Shown one piece after another: positions 8,307 to 16,699 of a stretch of 64,000 bases of DNA. The position numbers and the translations under genes were made by a program. Source of the stretch: Caballeronia fortuita (GTDB lineage: Bacteria > Pseudomonadota > Gammaproteobacteria > Burkholderiales > Burkholderiaceae); the NCBI RefSeq assembly GCF_001544835.2, contig NZ_FCNX02000012.1:184944-248943 (forward strand). The letters are read 5' to 3'. The stretch's first letter is position 1; every line of letters begins with the position of its first letter. The notes below the pieces were generated by a model that was not told where the DNA came from, did no database searches, and saw only the letters and a program-made list of their open reading frames with translations.

Positions 8307-8459
8307 ATGAGCGTGATCATCCGATACGCATTCAACGTCGGGCGACTTCTGTTACGTCGAAGGATTACGTGGCAGACATTCAAGTATTCGCTTCGCGCGC
8401 GCCCGATCGCGGTTGCTGGCCGCGGTGGCGGCTACATCGTTGACCCGGAATTCGACTAG
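8307..8459 (+). CDS. Possible small basic protein, 50 aa
   Basis: Not recognised. The frame from the ATG at 8307 encodes a basic peptide (MSVIIRYAFNVGRLLLRRRI...) ending in an acidic tail. It lies between two credible genes on the same strand, with about 65 bp on the left and 106 bp on the right. No clear Shine-Dalgarno is visible. It could be real or chance. Confidence 0.3.
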   Translation: MSVIIRYAFNVGRLLLRRRITWQTFKYSLRARPIAVAGRGGGYIVDPEFD

Positions 8460-8565
8460 CAAACGACGCTGCGAGCGGCCAGCGTCGGTTGGTGTGACCT
8501 CGACATCGACATCCGCGAGTGGTCGCGCACAGAGCCGGGACCTCGTTTACGGGAAACAATTCGAA

Positions 8566-9051
8566 ATGAACAAAGCAAAACTGCTTGCATCAGCATGGGC
8601 GATTCTAGCGACGCTCGGAACCGCGCATGCTCAGCAGGTCATGGGCGCGAAATGCGCCGGCGAGAACAATGGCGCGTTCGACGAGACTGCATCGCATCAA
8701 GCAGTCATTTGCGCCAACGCCAAGTGGCAGGATGCGACCACCGCCCCTCTGGCGACTGTCAATGTCGAAAAATACAGCGACGCCAAAGCTCTCGAAGCGT
8801 CTTATGCTACCAAGGATGTGATCGGCCGCTGGAGAGTCCAGCAGAGCAACGACGGACACCGCCAATTCACGCTAGTGGCTAACGTCGTTGCGCTCAATTC
8901 CGACAATACGGCGCACGTCGTCGTTGATTTAGAGGATTCGGGCTGGCAGCAGCACGTTGACACGACGGTCCCGCTCAACGCCGCGACGGCCATTGCGACC
9001 GACAACCGCGGCGCAGAGTACCGGATCACAGTCAAACGCACGCCCGCCTAA
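8566..9051 (+). CDS. Secreted (periplasmic) hypothetical protein, 161 aa
   Basis: The start at 8566 gives a clean Sec signal peptide: MNKAKLL, a hydrophobic core and TAHAQQ, with likely cleavage after AHA near residue 22. The mature protein of about 139 residues has two cysteines (AKCAGE and VICANAK) that could form a disulfide, then an alternating beta-strand pattern. No family is recognised. The 246 bp after it up to 9297 contain no convincing gene. Confidence 0.6.
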   Translation: MNKAKLLASAWAILATLGTAHAQQVMGAKCAGENNGAFDETASHQAVICANAKWQDATTAPLATVNVEKYSDAKALEASYATKDVIGRWRVQQSNDGHRQFTLVANVVALNSDNTAHVVVDLEDSGWQQHVDTTVPLNAATAIATDNRGAEYRITVKRTPA

Positions 9052-9297
9052 GTTCTTCGGCAATCGATGATGCGACGCCTCTGTCGCATCAGTCACTCCA
9101 GTTGCCTATGACGATTTCGCCTTCTACGCCATTGGCAGCGGCCACCTGCCGAGCAACGGCCATCAATTCGTCGTCCGTCAAGGTGGCGTCAGCAGCACGC
9201 CGACGCCGTTCGAACCGAATTCCGGCGGAACGTATGCCGCTCGATAAGTAGGCATCGCCCTTCTCCTGTTATTCATACCGGCATCTTCCGCCCTCGA

Positions 9298-10008
9298 TCA
9301 GCCACCGTCATCCGCAAGAAGGGACGCTTGCGCCAGATCAACGTTAGCGGCTGCCTTCGGTTTGGCGGTTCTGGGCGGCAGAGGAAACGGCTCGGCGTGC
9401 ATCTCGTCGGCCGGGTAAAGCTGCAGGAAGGACCGCGCTTCGTCCGTGCTTTTGCAAGACAGCCAGTCCTCGTACTCGGTTGGCGGGATGATGACCACCG
9501 ACCTCTTCTCCGCTCCCGGCCTATGGAACCGCTTCATCAACGGGTGGTCGCCGGCGTTGACCGTCAACATGGTCATCGACAGGCTCGCTGAGCCGTCGGC
9601 GGGATCTTTCCAAGCACGCCATAGCCCAGCTATAGCAAGCGGAGCGCCATCGGCCATCCCAATGCGCCAGCGCACTGCCTTGCCCGTCTCGTAGTCTGGC
9701 TCGTAGAACCGGCGGCACGGGATCAGGGCGAGTTGCAACTTATTCCACGCGGTGCGAAAACTCGTCTTCTGCCCGACTGATTCGGACCGCGCGTTCATCG
9801 TATCGAAGGCTTTCACGCCCTGCGGGATGAACTCGCGCGGCACCATGCCGAACGTCGCAGCGTCAGTCAAATACTCACCGTCGATGCGGCGGAAGATCGG
9901 CGCGGCATAGTCCTTGTAAATCTCCGGCTTGTAGTCGAAATTCGGCACCGGGAACAGACTGAAGACGTCGAACGCATCTTTCGGATTAGACTCGTAGCTG
10001 GTGCACAC
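9298..10008 (-). CDS. SRAP-domain abasic-site DNA-protein crosslink protein (YedK/HMCES family)
   Basis: A GTG at 10008 with GAGAGGG upstream gives the mature SRAP start Met-Cys-Thr. Cys2 is the residue that forms the thiazolidine crosslink with abasic sites in single-stranded DNA in this family. The other expected positions are present: NARSES with the conserved Asn (about residue 80), CRRFYEPD with the conserved Glu (about 106-111), TVNAGDHPLMKRFH with the active-site His (about 164), and VIIPP. Length (236 aa) fits. Starting further upstream would bury Cys2, so longer starts are rejected. It diverges from ku, so a DNA-damage role agrees with context. Confidence 0.92.
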   Translation of the reverse strand: MCTSYESNPKDAFDVFSLFPVPNFDYKPEIYKDYAAPIFRRIDGEYLTDAATFGMVPREFIPQGVKAFDTMNARSESVGQKTSFRTAWNKLQLALIPCRRFYEPDYETGKAVRWRIGMADGAPLAIAGLWRAWKDPADGSASLSMTMLTVNAGDHPLMKRFHRPGAEKRSVVIIPPTEYEDWLSCKSTDEARSFLQLYPADEMHAEPFPLPPRTAKPKAAANVDLAQASLLADDGG

Positions 10009-10204
10009 TTTTCCCTCTCTCTCGCCGAAACGGGTGAGTTGCCGGAGCGCATCTGGCGCCGCCCAACGATGTATCGGGTCCCGGGCCATGCCCCGGGTCG
10101 TGGCACCTATTTTGCACGAATCGTGCCGTTGGCCTTGCCGCCTAGCCGTAGCGCCGCGTCATGCGGCGAGATGTGGCCGGCCATATAACCTACGAGAGGT
10201 TCGT

Positions 10205-11161
10205 ATGGCTGCCCGTTCGATCGCATCGATGACGCTCAGTTTTGGACTCGTTTCCGTTCCGGTGAAGGTCTATACGGCCACCGAGAGCAAGTCAGGAGTG
10301 GGTTTCAACCTGATGCACAAAGAGTGCGGCACCCGGTTGAGACAGCAGTACGTCTGTCCGCACGACGGAAAAGTCGTCGAGCGCGCCGATATGGTCAAGG
10401 GCTACGAATTCGAGAAAGAGAAGTACGTGATTTTCGAGAAGTCGGAGCTGGAGGCGCTGGAAGCGAGCGCGAGCCACACAATCGACATCGTGTCGTTTGT
10501 GCCGACCGAGGCGATCGACCCGATCTACCTCGACAAGCCCTACTACCTCGCCCCGGACAAGCGCGGCGGCAAACCGTACCGGCTGCTGCAAGAAGCGATG
10601 AAGGACAGCGGCACGTGCGCCGTGGCTCGTTGGACGTGGAAGGGCAAACAGCACATGGTGCAGGTGCGCGCCGGCAACGACGGCCTGATTCTCCAGACCT
10701 TGCTCTACGCCGACGAGGTTCGCTCGCAGGCCGATATCGGCATCGAAGAGACGGATATTCAGCCGACGGAGCTACAGCTCGCCGAACAACTGATCGATCA
10801 GTACCGCGTCGACAGCTACGACGCCGCCGCGTACAAGGACGAAGAGAAGGAGCGCATCCTCGCCGAGATCGACAAGAAGATCGCGGGCAACAAAATCACC
10901 GCCGCGCCCGCCATCGAACAGCCCGGCGCGCAGGTGATCGATCTCGTCGAAGCACTGCGGGCGAGTTTGAAGAAAAAGCCGCCTGTGGAACGGCCAGCAG
11001 AGCAGCCAGCCGCACCGCGAGCCGCACGCAAGAGCGCGCGCACCGCCGCGCCAGCGCAAGAAGCGGCAGAAGCTGCTTCGGCGCCCAAGCGCCGGGCGGT
11101 GCGCCGGGCGGCCACTGAGGACCAACCGGCACCGGCGCGCAAAACTGGCACGAAACGGTGA
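10205..11161 (+). CDS. ku: Ku homodimer, non-homologous end-joining protein
   Basis: A 318-residue bacterial Ku. The core spans about residues 1-200 and has the typical opening SIASMTLSFGLVSVPVKVYTA, then RLRQQYVCPHDGKVVE, a DIVSFVPTEAIDPIYLDKPYY strand region, and a YRLLQEAM/GTCAVARWTW segment. A lysine-, alanine- and proline-rich basic tail (about residues 250-318), seen in many Burkholderiales Ku proteins, would help hold DNA ends. GAGAGG lies about 5 bases before the ATG at 10205. Bacterial Ku binds double-strand ends and recruits LigD. In this window the only ligD is broken, so end-joining would need another ligase elsewhere. Confidence 0.97.
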   Translation: MAARSIASMTLSFGLVSVPVKVYTATESKSGVGFNLMHKECGTRLRQQYVCPHDGKVVERADMVKGYEFEKEKYVIFEKSELEALEASASHTIDIVSFVPTEAIDPIYLDKPYYLAPDKRGGKPYRLLQEAMKDSGTCAVARWTWKGKQHMVQVRAGNDGLILQTLLYADEVRSQADIGIEETDIQPTELQLAEQLIDQYRVDSYDAAAYKDEEKERILAEIDKKIAGNKITAAPAIEQPGAQVIDLVEALRASLKKKPPVERPAEQPAAPRAARKSARTAAPAQEAAEAASAPKRRAVRRAATEDQPAPARKTGTKR

Positions 11162-11162
11162 T

Positions 11163-11987
11163 ATGCAAGACGACGGGTACAGCCTTCGCGATGTGCAGCG
11201 CATGCTCGGCGTGTCGCGCAGCGTCGTTGAACGGTTGATCGCAGCGGGCTTCGTGTCACCGGTGGGCGGCGAAAAAGGCGAGCGGCGCTTTACCTTCCAG
11301 GACATCGTCATGCTCAGGACCGCGCACGCGCTCCGAGTGGCAGGTGTCTCCCCCATGAAAATCGTCCGCGCACTTGATCACCTTCAGAAGAGCTGGGGGC
11401 GTGAAGGATCGCTCACTGGCGTGCGCATTGCTGCAGTCGGCGACCGGGTTGCGGTGCGGGATGGGGCAAGCCGCCAGTGGGATGCGGAAACCGGCCAACT
11501 GCTGCTGGATTTCGAGCAGCCACAGGCGTCGGGAAACGTCGCTTCCATGCAAGCGCCGCGCGAGCAGCGGGCACGTGAAGAAGCCGTTGACCTGTTCCGG
11601 CAGGCGCGCGCCTTGGAGGACGATGACCTCGACGCCGCAGAAGCGGCCTATCGGAAAGCGCTTGAACGCGCGCCCGACTATACCGACGCATCGCTGAACC
11701 TTGGGGGCATCCTGATGGACAGCGAGCGGTTCGACGAGGCGATAGCGGTGTACCGCGACGCGCTGCGATACCGCGCGAACGACCCGGTGCTGCTGTTCAA
11801 CATCGGTGTGGCGCTTGAAGATTCGGGCCGCTTCCGCGAGGCGCTGCAGTTCTATGAGCGTTGCATCGAACAGGACCCCGACTTCGCGGATGCCCATTTC
11901 AACGCCGCGCGCATCCACGAAGAACTGGGCGAAGCGACCCTTGCCATTCGCCACTTCAACCAGTTCCGCAGACTGCAGAAGCTATAG
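11163..11987 (+). CDS. MerR-type HTH protein with tetratricopeptide repeats
   Basis: The N-terminus (about residues 5-75) is a MerR-like winged helix: YSLRDVQRMLGVSRSVVERLI, then GERRFTFQDIVMLRTAHALR. Residues 80-125 include a small beta segment. The rest (about 140-274) carries at least three TPR units, with AEAAYRKALERAPDYTDA, DEAIAVYRDALRYRANDP and REALQFYERCIEQDPDF. The start lies one base after the ku stop, so it is almost certainly co-transcribed with ku. No metal-binding cysteine cluster of metal-sensing MerR proteins is present. It may regulate end-joining or act as a scaffold; that is inference. Confidence 0.85.
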   Translation: MQDDGYSLRDVQRMLGVSRSVVERLIAAGFVSPVGGEKGERRFTFQDIVMLRTAHALRVAGVSPMKIVRALDHLQKSWGREGSLTGVRIAAVGDRVAVRDGASRQWDAETGQLLLDFEQPQASGNVASMQAPREQRAREEAVDLFRQARALEDDDLDAAEAAYRKALERAPDYTDASLNLGGILMDSERFDEAIAVYRDALRYRANDPVLLFNIGVALEDSGRFREALQFYERCIEQDPDFADAHFNAARIHEELGEATLAIRHFNQFRRLQKL

Positions 11988-11996
11988 GAGATGTTG

Positions 11997-12068
11997 ATGA
12001 CGATCGAAGCCGTCTGGTTCCTGATCGTCGGGGCATTGATAGATGGCGCTGGGCCGAAATCTGGTTGA
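11997..12068 (+). other. Out-of-frame original start of the antiporter gene
   Basis: An ATG at 11997 with AGGAG 8 bases upstream opens a frame reading MTIEAVWFLIVGAL, which looks like the first membrane helix of CPA1-type antiporters. It runs out of frame and stops at 12068. The antiporter frame used downstream is shifted by one base from here. The break lies between about 12037 and 12043. It is either a real frameshift or a sequence error. Confidence 0.6.
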
Positions 12069-13296
12069 GCGGCTGCCGATGACCGGCGCAATGGTGTACC
12101 TCATCGTCGGCTTCCTCCTGGGTCCGGCGGGCGCTGGACTGTTGACGATCGACGTCGAGCGCGACGTGCGCCTGCTTCGCACGCTTACCGAAGCGGGACT
12201 TGTGGTGTCTCTGTTCGCCATCGGAATGTACCTGCGCGTCGAGCTTTCCAGGCCGCTTTGGCGACTGACCTTACGCCTCGCCGGTCCAGCCATGCTGATT
12301 ACCATCGCGGTCGTGTTCGCCGCCGCGCGATGGGGTCTCGGGTTCGCCGCAGGCCCGGCATTGCTGCTGGCGTCTGCGCTCGCGCCTACCGATCCTGTAT
12401 TGGCCAATGAATTGCGCGTCGAGGAAGCGGGCGACGACGAACCGCTGCGCTTCGCCCTTTCATCGGAGGGCGGAATCAACGACGGTGCAGCGTCTCCGAT
12501 AGTCTACATTGCTCTCGCGCTTTGCGGCGTCAGCAGTATGGGCAGCGATAATCCGTGGACGTTCGCCCTCGCGATTGCTTGGGGGCTGGCGAGCGCACTC
12601 GTCTTCGGCTGGGCGTTGGGAACCGGCGTGGTCGTGCTGGTGACGAAACTGCGCACGAAGTACGACTATGCGCTGGGTCTCGAAGGCTTTCTTGCGCTTG
12701 GGCTCGTTGCCTTAGCCTACGGTGCGACCCTGATCGTCGATGGCTACGCCTTCATCGCAGTCTTCGCCGCCGGCGTCGCGCTGCGGCGGCAGGAAATGAA
12801 GGCAACGGGTGACAAACCACCGAGCGAGGTGTTGGAATCAGTCGAGCGGGGCCAGCGCGAGGAAGCCGCCAAAGATCCCGAATTGGCTCACGCGTATATC
12901 GCGGAAAACATGATGGGCTTTTCGGTCGAGATCGAACGCTTTGTCGAACTAGGCCTGATGGTCATCATCGGCAGCGTCGTATCTGCGCACTGGCGGGAGC
13001 TTATTCATTGGTCCGTTGTCTGGCCGGTGCTTTTCCTCTTTATTGTGGCCCGGCCGCTCGGCAGCACCCTCTCCCTGATTGGCTCGTCGATGGACCGCCA
13101 TCAGCGGTTTTTGTCTGGATGGTTGGGCCTGCGTGGCGTCGGCGCGTTCTACTACCTGCTGTTTTCTCTCGAACAGGCCGGGCACGACCGCGTTGGACCA
13201 CTCCTGCCAATCCTGCTCGCTGCCATCGTCCTGTCGGTGTTCGTGCACGGCGCCAGTGCCACACCCCTCCTCAATCGCTATCTCAGCCGGAAGTAA
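12043..13296 (+). CDS. CPA1-type cation:proton antiporter (N-terminus frameshifted)
   Basis: About ten membrane helices. Family marks are ALAPTDPVLANE, with the ion-binding TDP unwound helix (about residue 114), and SEGGINDGAASP (about residue 144). A cytoplasmic loop (about residues 245-285) precedes the last helices. The protein would exchange Na+ or K+ for H+ across the inner membrane. The annotated ATG at 12043 has no good ribosome binding site, and the missing first helix lies in another frame just upstream (11997-12042), so the gene may be damaged. It follows the ku/MerR-TPR pair closely. Confidence 0.8.
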   Translation: MALGRNLVERLPMTGAMVYLIVGFLLGPAGAGLLTIDVERDVRLLRTLTEAGLVVSLFAIGMYLRVELSRPLWRLTLRLAGPAMLITIAVVFAAARWGLGFAAGPALLLASALAPTDPVLANELRVEEAGDDEPLRFALSSEGGINDGAASPIVYIALALCGVSSMGSDNPWTFALAIAWGLASALVFGWALGTGVVVLVTKLRTKYDYALGLEGFLALGLVALAYGATLIVDGYAFIAVFAAGVALRRQEMKATGDKPPSEVLESVERGQREEAAKDPELAHAYIAENMMGFSVEIERFVELGLMVIIGSVVSAHWRELIHWSVVWPVLFLFIVARPLGSTLSLIGSSMDRHQRFLSGWLGLRGVGAFYYLLFSLEQAGHDRVGPLLPILLAAIVLSVFVHGASATPLLNRYLSRK

Positions 13297-13353
13297 TCGG
13301 GGCGGAACAGTCTTTGCTCCTTCCACGCTATGAACGAAAGCGCGGAGGAACTC

Positions 13354-13563
13354 ATGGCAGAACAGCACAAGCCCGGCGAGAAAGTTCAGACCTCGGGCAT
13401 CTACAAGGTCGTGAAGGAAGGCGACGGCGGATCCGGCTTCGAAGTGACGTGCGTCGAGGGCGAGCATTTTCCGCCGACCCGAAGTGGCAAAGGCGCTCAC
13501 TACGAGCTCGTTCACGCGGCCACGCATTCGCACAAGCATAGCGAGCTTGGCAGCGGCGACTAA
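13354..13563 (+). CDS. Small conserved-looking protein, 69 aa (YjzC-like)
   Basis: The ATG at 13354 has GGAGG 6-7 bases upstream and is preferred over the one at 13330. The sequence HKPGEKVQTSGIYKV, then GSGFEVTCVEGEHFPPT, resembles the short YjzC-type proteins, which share a PG(x)KxxxSGxY start and a GExFPPT motif. It adds a histidine-rich C-terminus (HAATHSHKHSE), which might bind metal. Function is unknown; the family link is by pattern only. Confidence 0.6.
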   Translation: MAEQHKPGEKVQTSGIYKVVKEGDGGSGFEVTCVEGEHFPPTRSGKGAHYELVHAATHSHKHSELGSGD

Positions 13564-13657
13564 TGCAGGTGGCAATCGTGGGCGCGACACGGAAACACTT
13601 GGTGACGGCATTGGCGTCGGCATATATTTGCTCGCCGGTTGCGTAGGCGTCGGCGAG

Positions 13658-13894
13658 ATGCCACCGCCCGGCAGGTACCTCACGGATCGCGAGTGCCACG
13701 ACCTGACGGCGCTGAGGACGAATGCAAACCCCACAATGGCGGAGCACCAGTCGGAGTTAGCCGCGTTGCGGAAGGCAGGATACGACCCGCCGCCATTCTG
13801 GGACGATCCCTACTATCCCGAGGACCTGCAGGCGGCGCAGCGACTCGTTGACTACTGGTACCGGATGGAATGCGCCCCATCACGAACGCAGTGA
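13658..13894 (+). CDS. DUF4148-like small lipoprotein, signal region apparently frameshifted
   Basis: The C-terminal part has the DUF4148 look: SELAALRKAGYDPPPF, then DDPYYPEDLQAAQRLV. Just upstream in the same frame is IYLLAGCVGVGE, a perfect lipobox (LLAGC), but no start codon precedes it there. A plausible start (ATG 13563, signal-like TRKHLVTALASAY) lies in another frame, so the signal peptide is split across two frames near 13615-13630. The listed start is the first in-frame ATG and would give a leaderless product. Either the gene is damaged or the sequence has an error. Confidence 0.5.
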   Translation: MPPPGRYLTDRECHDLTALRTNANPTMAEHQSELAALRKAGYDPPPFWDDPYYPEDLQAAQRLVDYWYRMECAPSRTQ

Positions 13895-13898
13895 ACCG

Positions 13899-14408
13899 GT
13901 GACGGGGGTCCATTCAATCCGAACGACGCACGCGCGGGAACTGTCGATCGCTATCAGCAGGGCCCGCGTCATTCCCGGTTCTCCAGCGCGGGTGACGTTC
14001 GTCCTGCAGAATCGTTGCGACTTCGATTTTGAGGTCGTCAGCAGCGCATTCGAGGTCAAGCGTACGTACATCGGCGCACGACACGCCCTCCCGAAAGCTG
14101 GATGGGGCTACGCGGTCACCGACGCGGTCACGCCCGCGACGGTCCTGCCGGCGCGCAGCGAGCTATGGACGACGTTTGAGGCCGACACACGCACCACGTT
14201 CCGCGGAGCCGTTCCAGCCGAAGCGCCCTCTTCCTTTGATCCGCAGTACTATTTCGCCGGGCGCATTCTCTACCGCCGCTTCTGCGGCGAGTTGATCGAG
14301 ACCAGCGTGTATCGTCGGCTGGCGTACCCCGAACTCGACTGCTCGATCATCGAGCCGAACGATGCCTGCCTCAACAAGGAGGGCGGCGTCGTCTTCGCCT
14401 CAGTCTGA
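13899..14408 (+). CDS. Hypothetical protein, 169 aa
   Basis: Not recognised. It is a beta-rich soluble protein (ARVTFVLQNRCDFDFEVV, then FEADTRTTFRGAVP) with four cysteines, two near the C-terminus (LDCSII and DACLNK). A GTG at 13899 follows the preceding stop by 4 bp; a TTG at 13848 would overlap it by 47 bp, so the GTG is preferred without strong support. Its last 150 bp reappear in degraded form at 15421-15566, so it belongs to a locally duplicated gene. Confidence 0.5.
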   Translation: MTGVHSIRTTHARELSIAISRARVIPGSPARVTFVLQNRCDFDFEVVSSAFEVKRTYIGARHALPKAGWGYAVTDAVTPATVLPARSELWTTFEADTRTTFRGAVPAEAPSSFDPQYYFAGRILYRRFCGELIETSVYRRLAYPELDCSIIEPNDACLNKEGGVVFASV

Positions 14409-14463
14409 AGCACGGTTGGCCGGATCATGATCGCGCGCTAAGTGAGGCAATGAAAAGCCGAGA

Positions 14464-14703
14464 TCAAGGGTTGTCTGGTCGACGAACTTCGGTAAGGCCG
14501 TCGTCGCCAATGCCTAAAGCCCAGCGCAAATCTCGAGCAAATTCGATGCAGGTGTTCTTCCACTCAGGCGTGCCGAAATCGACGTCGCGCGGATTCTTCT
14601 TCCCGCGCGCGCGACGGATTGTCTCGATGCTAATAGCCAGCGCCCGGGCATCTGCGTGTAGCTGCTCGTCCACAATTGGTCGTCGTCGCTGTTCCTTATC
14701 CAT
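14464..14703 (-). CDS. Hypothetical protein, 79 aa
   Basis: Not recognised. The frame is open further upstream (to 15033), but that part is proline/arginine-rich and looks non-coding. From the ATG at 14703 the sequence is a regular charged helical protein (DEQLHADARALAISIETIRR), with GTPEWKNTCIEFARDLRWAL near the end. It has no membrane segment. The 438 bp between it and the next gene on the right (14704-15141) hold nothing else convincing. Confidence 0.45.
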   Translation of the reverse strand: MDKEQRRRPIVDEQLHADARALAISIETIRRARGKKNPRDVDFGTPEWKNTCIEFARDLRWALGIGDDGLTEVRRPDNP

Positions 14704-15141
14704 CACTCGATTTTCGGCATTCGCTTCAGAAACTTTATGTGCCGAACAGCGCTTGTGCGGGGCAATTTGCGACTGAGATGCCGGAACTGGCGGCACCCGT
14801 GGCGGAGCAATGGTTTGAATCGCACCAGTCCAAGCTCTCGGCATTGACAAGGCACGCCGTGTGGGCGGCATCATCATAGCGTGTGCGGCGGAGGCGGGTT
14901 GTGGCGAGCAAGGAAGGAAGTTAGAGACGATGAAGATGTCGAACATCCTCAAACGTTTGCGCCACTGCCACGGCTGCCGCAGGCGAATCCGGGGCCCAAT
15001 CCCACCCAGTTGCCTCCTCGTCGCTGCATCCACGCGGCGTCAAGAAGACGTGGAGGCCGGGAGAAAATCCTCGCTGCCGGGGCAGCAGTCTATTCATCTC
15101 CTCGACGAACAGAGAGGGGCGAATCGGAGGGAGGCTCGTGT

Positions 15142-15366
15142 TCACGATGTTGATTGCTCCGCAACGTTTTCCGTTCGGCGCCTCCACGCGGACAAGAAGG
15201 CTAGCTTAGCCCATGCAAACGCATCGGCACCGACGTTCTCCTCTCGAAGTCCGGTGTATGCGCAGAAGTATTCAAAGTCTTCTTGTCCGGTGTGCCCTAG
15301 TTCGTTACGCAGGGGGAGCGCGCTCGCAACGAGTTCCAGCAGATCGTGAGGGTTTCCGTAGCACAT
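15142..15366 (-). CDS. Hypothetical protein, 74 aa
   Basis: Not recognised. The ATG at 15366 is chosen because AAGGAG lies 6 bases upstream; an earlier ATG at 15423 has no such site and would extend into the remnant of a duplicated gene. The product starts MCYGNPHDLLELVASALP and contains EDFEYFCAYTGL. It is soluble, with two cysteines and no known motif. Confidence 0.5.
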   Translation of the reverse strand: MCYGNPHDLLELVASALPLRNELGHTGQEDFEYFCAYTGLREENVGADAFAWAKLAFLSAWRRRTENVAEQSTS

Positions 15367-15420
15367 CGATGTCTCCTTCAACGGTGACATCATTTCAGCA
15401 ACGAGCGGGCCAAGCTGCGA

Positions 15421-15566
15421 CATTCTTTACCGCCGCTTCCGCGGCGAGTTGCTCGAGACCAGCGCGTACCGCGGCTGGCCTAGCCCGAGCTCGAGTCCTC
15501 GATAGTCGATCCGACTGATGCCTGCCTCTACAAGGAGGCGGCGTCCCTTGCCTCAGTCTGAAGCAT
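15421..15566 (+). pseudogene. Decayed copy of the 3' end of the gene at 13899-14408
   Basis: The DNA from CATTCT at 15421 to TCTGAAGCA at about 15564 can be aligned base for base with 14264-14413, with several small deletions and substitutions. The blocks CGCCGCTTC, GCGGCGAGTTG, GAGACCAGCG, GATGCCTGCCTC and GCCTCAGTCTGAAGCA are shared. It has no intact frame, and the gene at 15553-16062 overlaps its end on the other strand. It is a remnant of an old tandem duplication. Confidence 0.8.
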
Positions 15567-16062
15567 CGCGCAGCTCAGCGCTGCGTTGCCCGCTCTCCCG
15601 GGCTGGCCAGAGTGAGGTGCTCAGGAACTCAGCTTCGGCATCGGCGACCGGTCCAAGCCCCTCTCCGAACCATGGCACCTGCGCGCGCAGCAACGCGACG
15701 TACGACTCCCATCCTGATTGGTTGCCTGCGAACAGGTCATGCTGAATCGTGTAGGCCAACAGCTTGCGATTGAGCGTCGGCTCAAGCAGCTCTTTGGTCC
15801 AGAGGAAGAAAGCGGTGGCTGCTCGCGCAGCGAAGTCGTGCGGCGTCAGTTGCGGTGTGACGAGGCCCAGTATCGGAAAGCTGGCGAGTGATTCCTCATC
15901 GGCGGCCGCCTCGCCGATCGTCCTATGACGCTCGGCGCACTTCAATACGCAGCCGATTGATTCCACTACGTCACCGAGATGCAGCAGGAGCGCTCGCCGC
16001 TCGTTGGCGTCTTGCAGGCTGGCAGGCTGTACTTCAATGTCGTCTCGTTGTAGTTCGCTCAT
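15553..16062 (-). CDS. Hypothetical protein, 169 aa
   Basis: Not recognised. The strong site GGGAGGGAAG directly before the ATG supports the start. It is a soluble, mostly helical protein with ANERRALLLHLGDVVESIG, a cysteine pair near residues 38-42 and GWESYVALLRAQVPWFG. No signal peptide or membrane segment is seen. The 3' end overlaps, on the other strand, the remnant of the duplicated gene at 15421-15566. Confidence 0.6.
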   Translation of the reverse strand: MSELQRDDIEVQPASLQDANERRALLLHLGDVVESIGCVLKCAERHRTIGEAAADEESLASFPILGLVTPQLTPHDFAARAATAFFLWTKELLEPTLNRKLLAYTIQHDLFAGNQSGWESYVALLRAQVPWFGEGLGPVADAEAEFLSTSLWPARESGQRSAELRDASD

Positions 16063-16079
16063 CTTCCCTCCCTTCGCTC

Positions 16080-16232
16080 ATGAGAACGCGGCCGACGGCC
16101 ACGGTTGCTTTGAACTGGCTAGGACCAATAGCAAGTCACGCGCCGTGGGCGGGCGTCACCAAGGAAGCGCTGAAGAACACGCCGGAGTGCGAGCACAACA
16201 AGGTTAAGCCGCCGCCCAAACCGCACAACTGA
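16080..16232 (+). CDS. Doubtful small ORF, 50 aa
   Basis: An ATG at 16080 opens a 50-codon frame (MRTRPTATVALNWLGPIASH...) with a lysine/proline-rich end. No strong Shine-Dalgarno is seen. It ends 25 bp before a good hairpin terminator, which is the main argument for transcription in this direction. Confidence 0.25.
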   Translation: MRTRPTATVALNWLGPIASHAPWAGVTKEALKNTPECEHNKVKPPPKPHN

Positions 16233-16257
16233 AAGACGCGCGATAGCCGCAGAAAGA

Positions 16258-16292
16258 CGAAGCCCCGACCGATGATTCGGGCCGGGGCTTCG
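16258..16292 (+). terminator. GC-rich hairpin, probable terminator
   Basis: A perfect 10-bp stem, CGAAGCCCCG (16258-16267) and CGGGGCTTCG (16283-16292), with a 15-base loop. There is no long T-run after it, so intrinsic strength is uncertain. The rest of 16233-16699 contains no convincing gene. Confidence 0.55.
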
Positions 16293-16699
16293 CTTACTAC
16301 GATTGCGTCAACTTCCTACAACGTCTCTCTAACGCTGGACAGCAACGACTACCCCGTAACGACTAATCTCTTAAAGCGGAGCGATGAACGCTGAGACGCG
16401 CGCGCGTCAACCGCTTGTCCGGATAGGCGTGAGATTGGGCCGGATGCTCGGTGACTGCCGTTGTGAGACTCGTGTTTGGGCTTCATCGCCACGGAAAGAA
16501 GTGTACGTGTCGGTGCAGTAGTCTCATTCGTTGAAAAGGAGCAGAAAACGCGCTCTTCCCAGAGGATAGGGAATCAGTTGCTTGCCGATAGGACGACAAC
16601 GGCGCGGGCGCGCTTGATGGCATTCGGACGTCGTGCAGTTCGTTCTTGTTGAGATCAAGACAACGTTTCCTGTTTCGCGCGCTGTCGCTACGCGGCGGC

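Noticed and set aside
10292..11356. Minus-strand frames opposite ku and the MerR-TPR gene
   Set aside because: Shadow frames; ku and the MerR-TPR protein are unmistakable on the plus strand.
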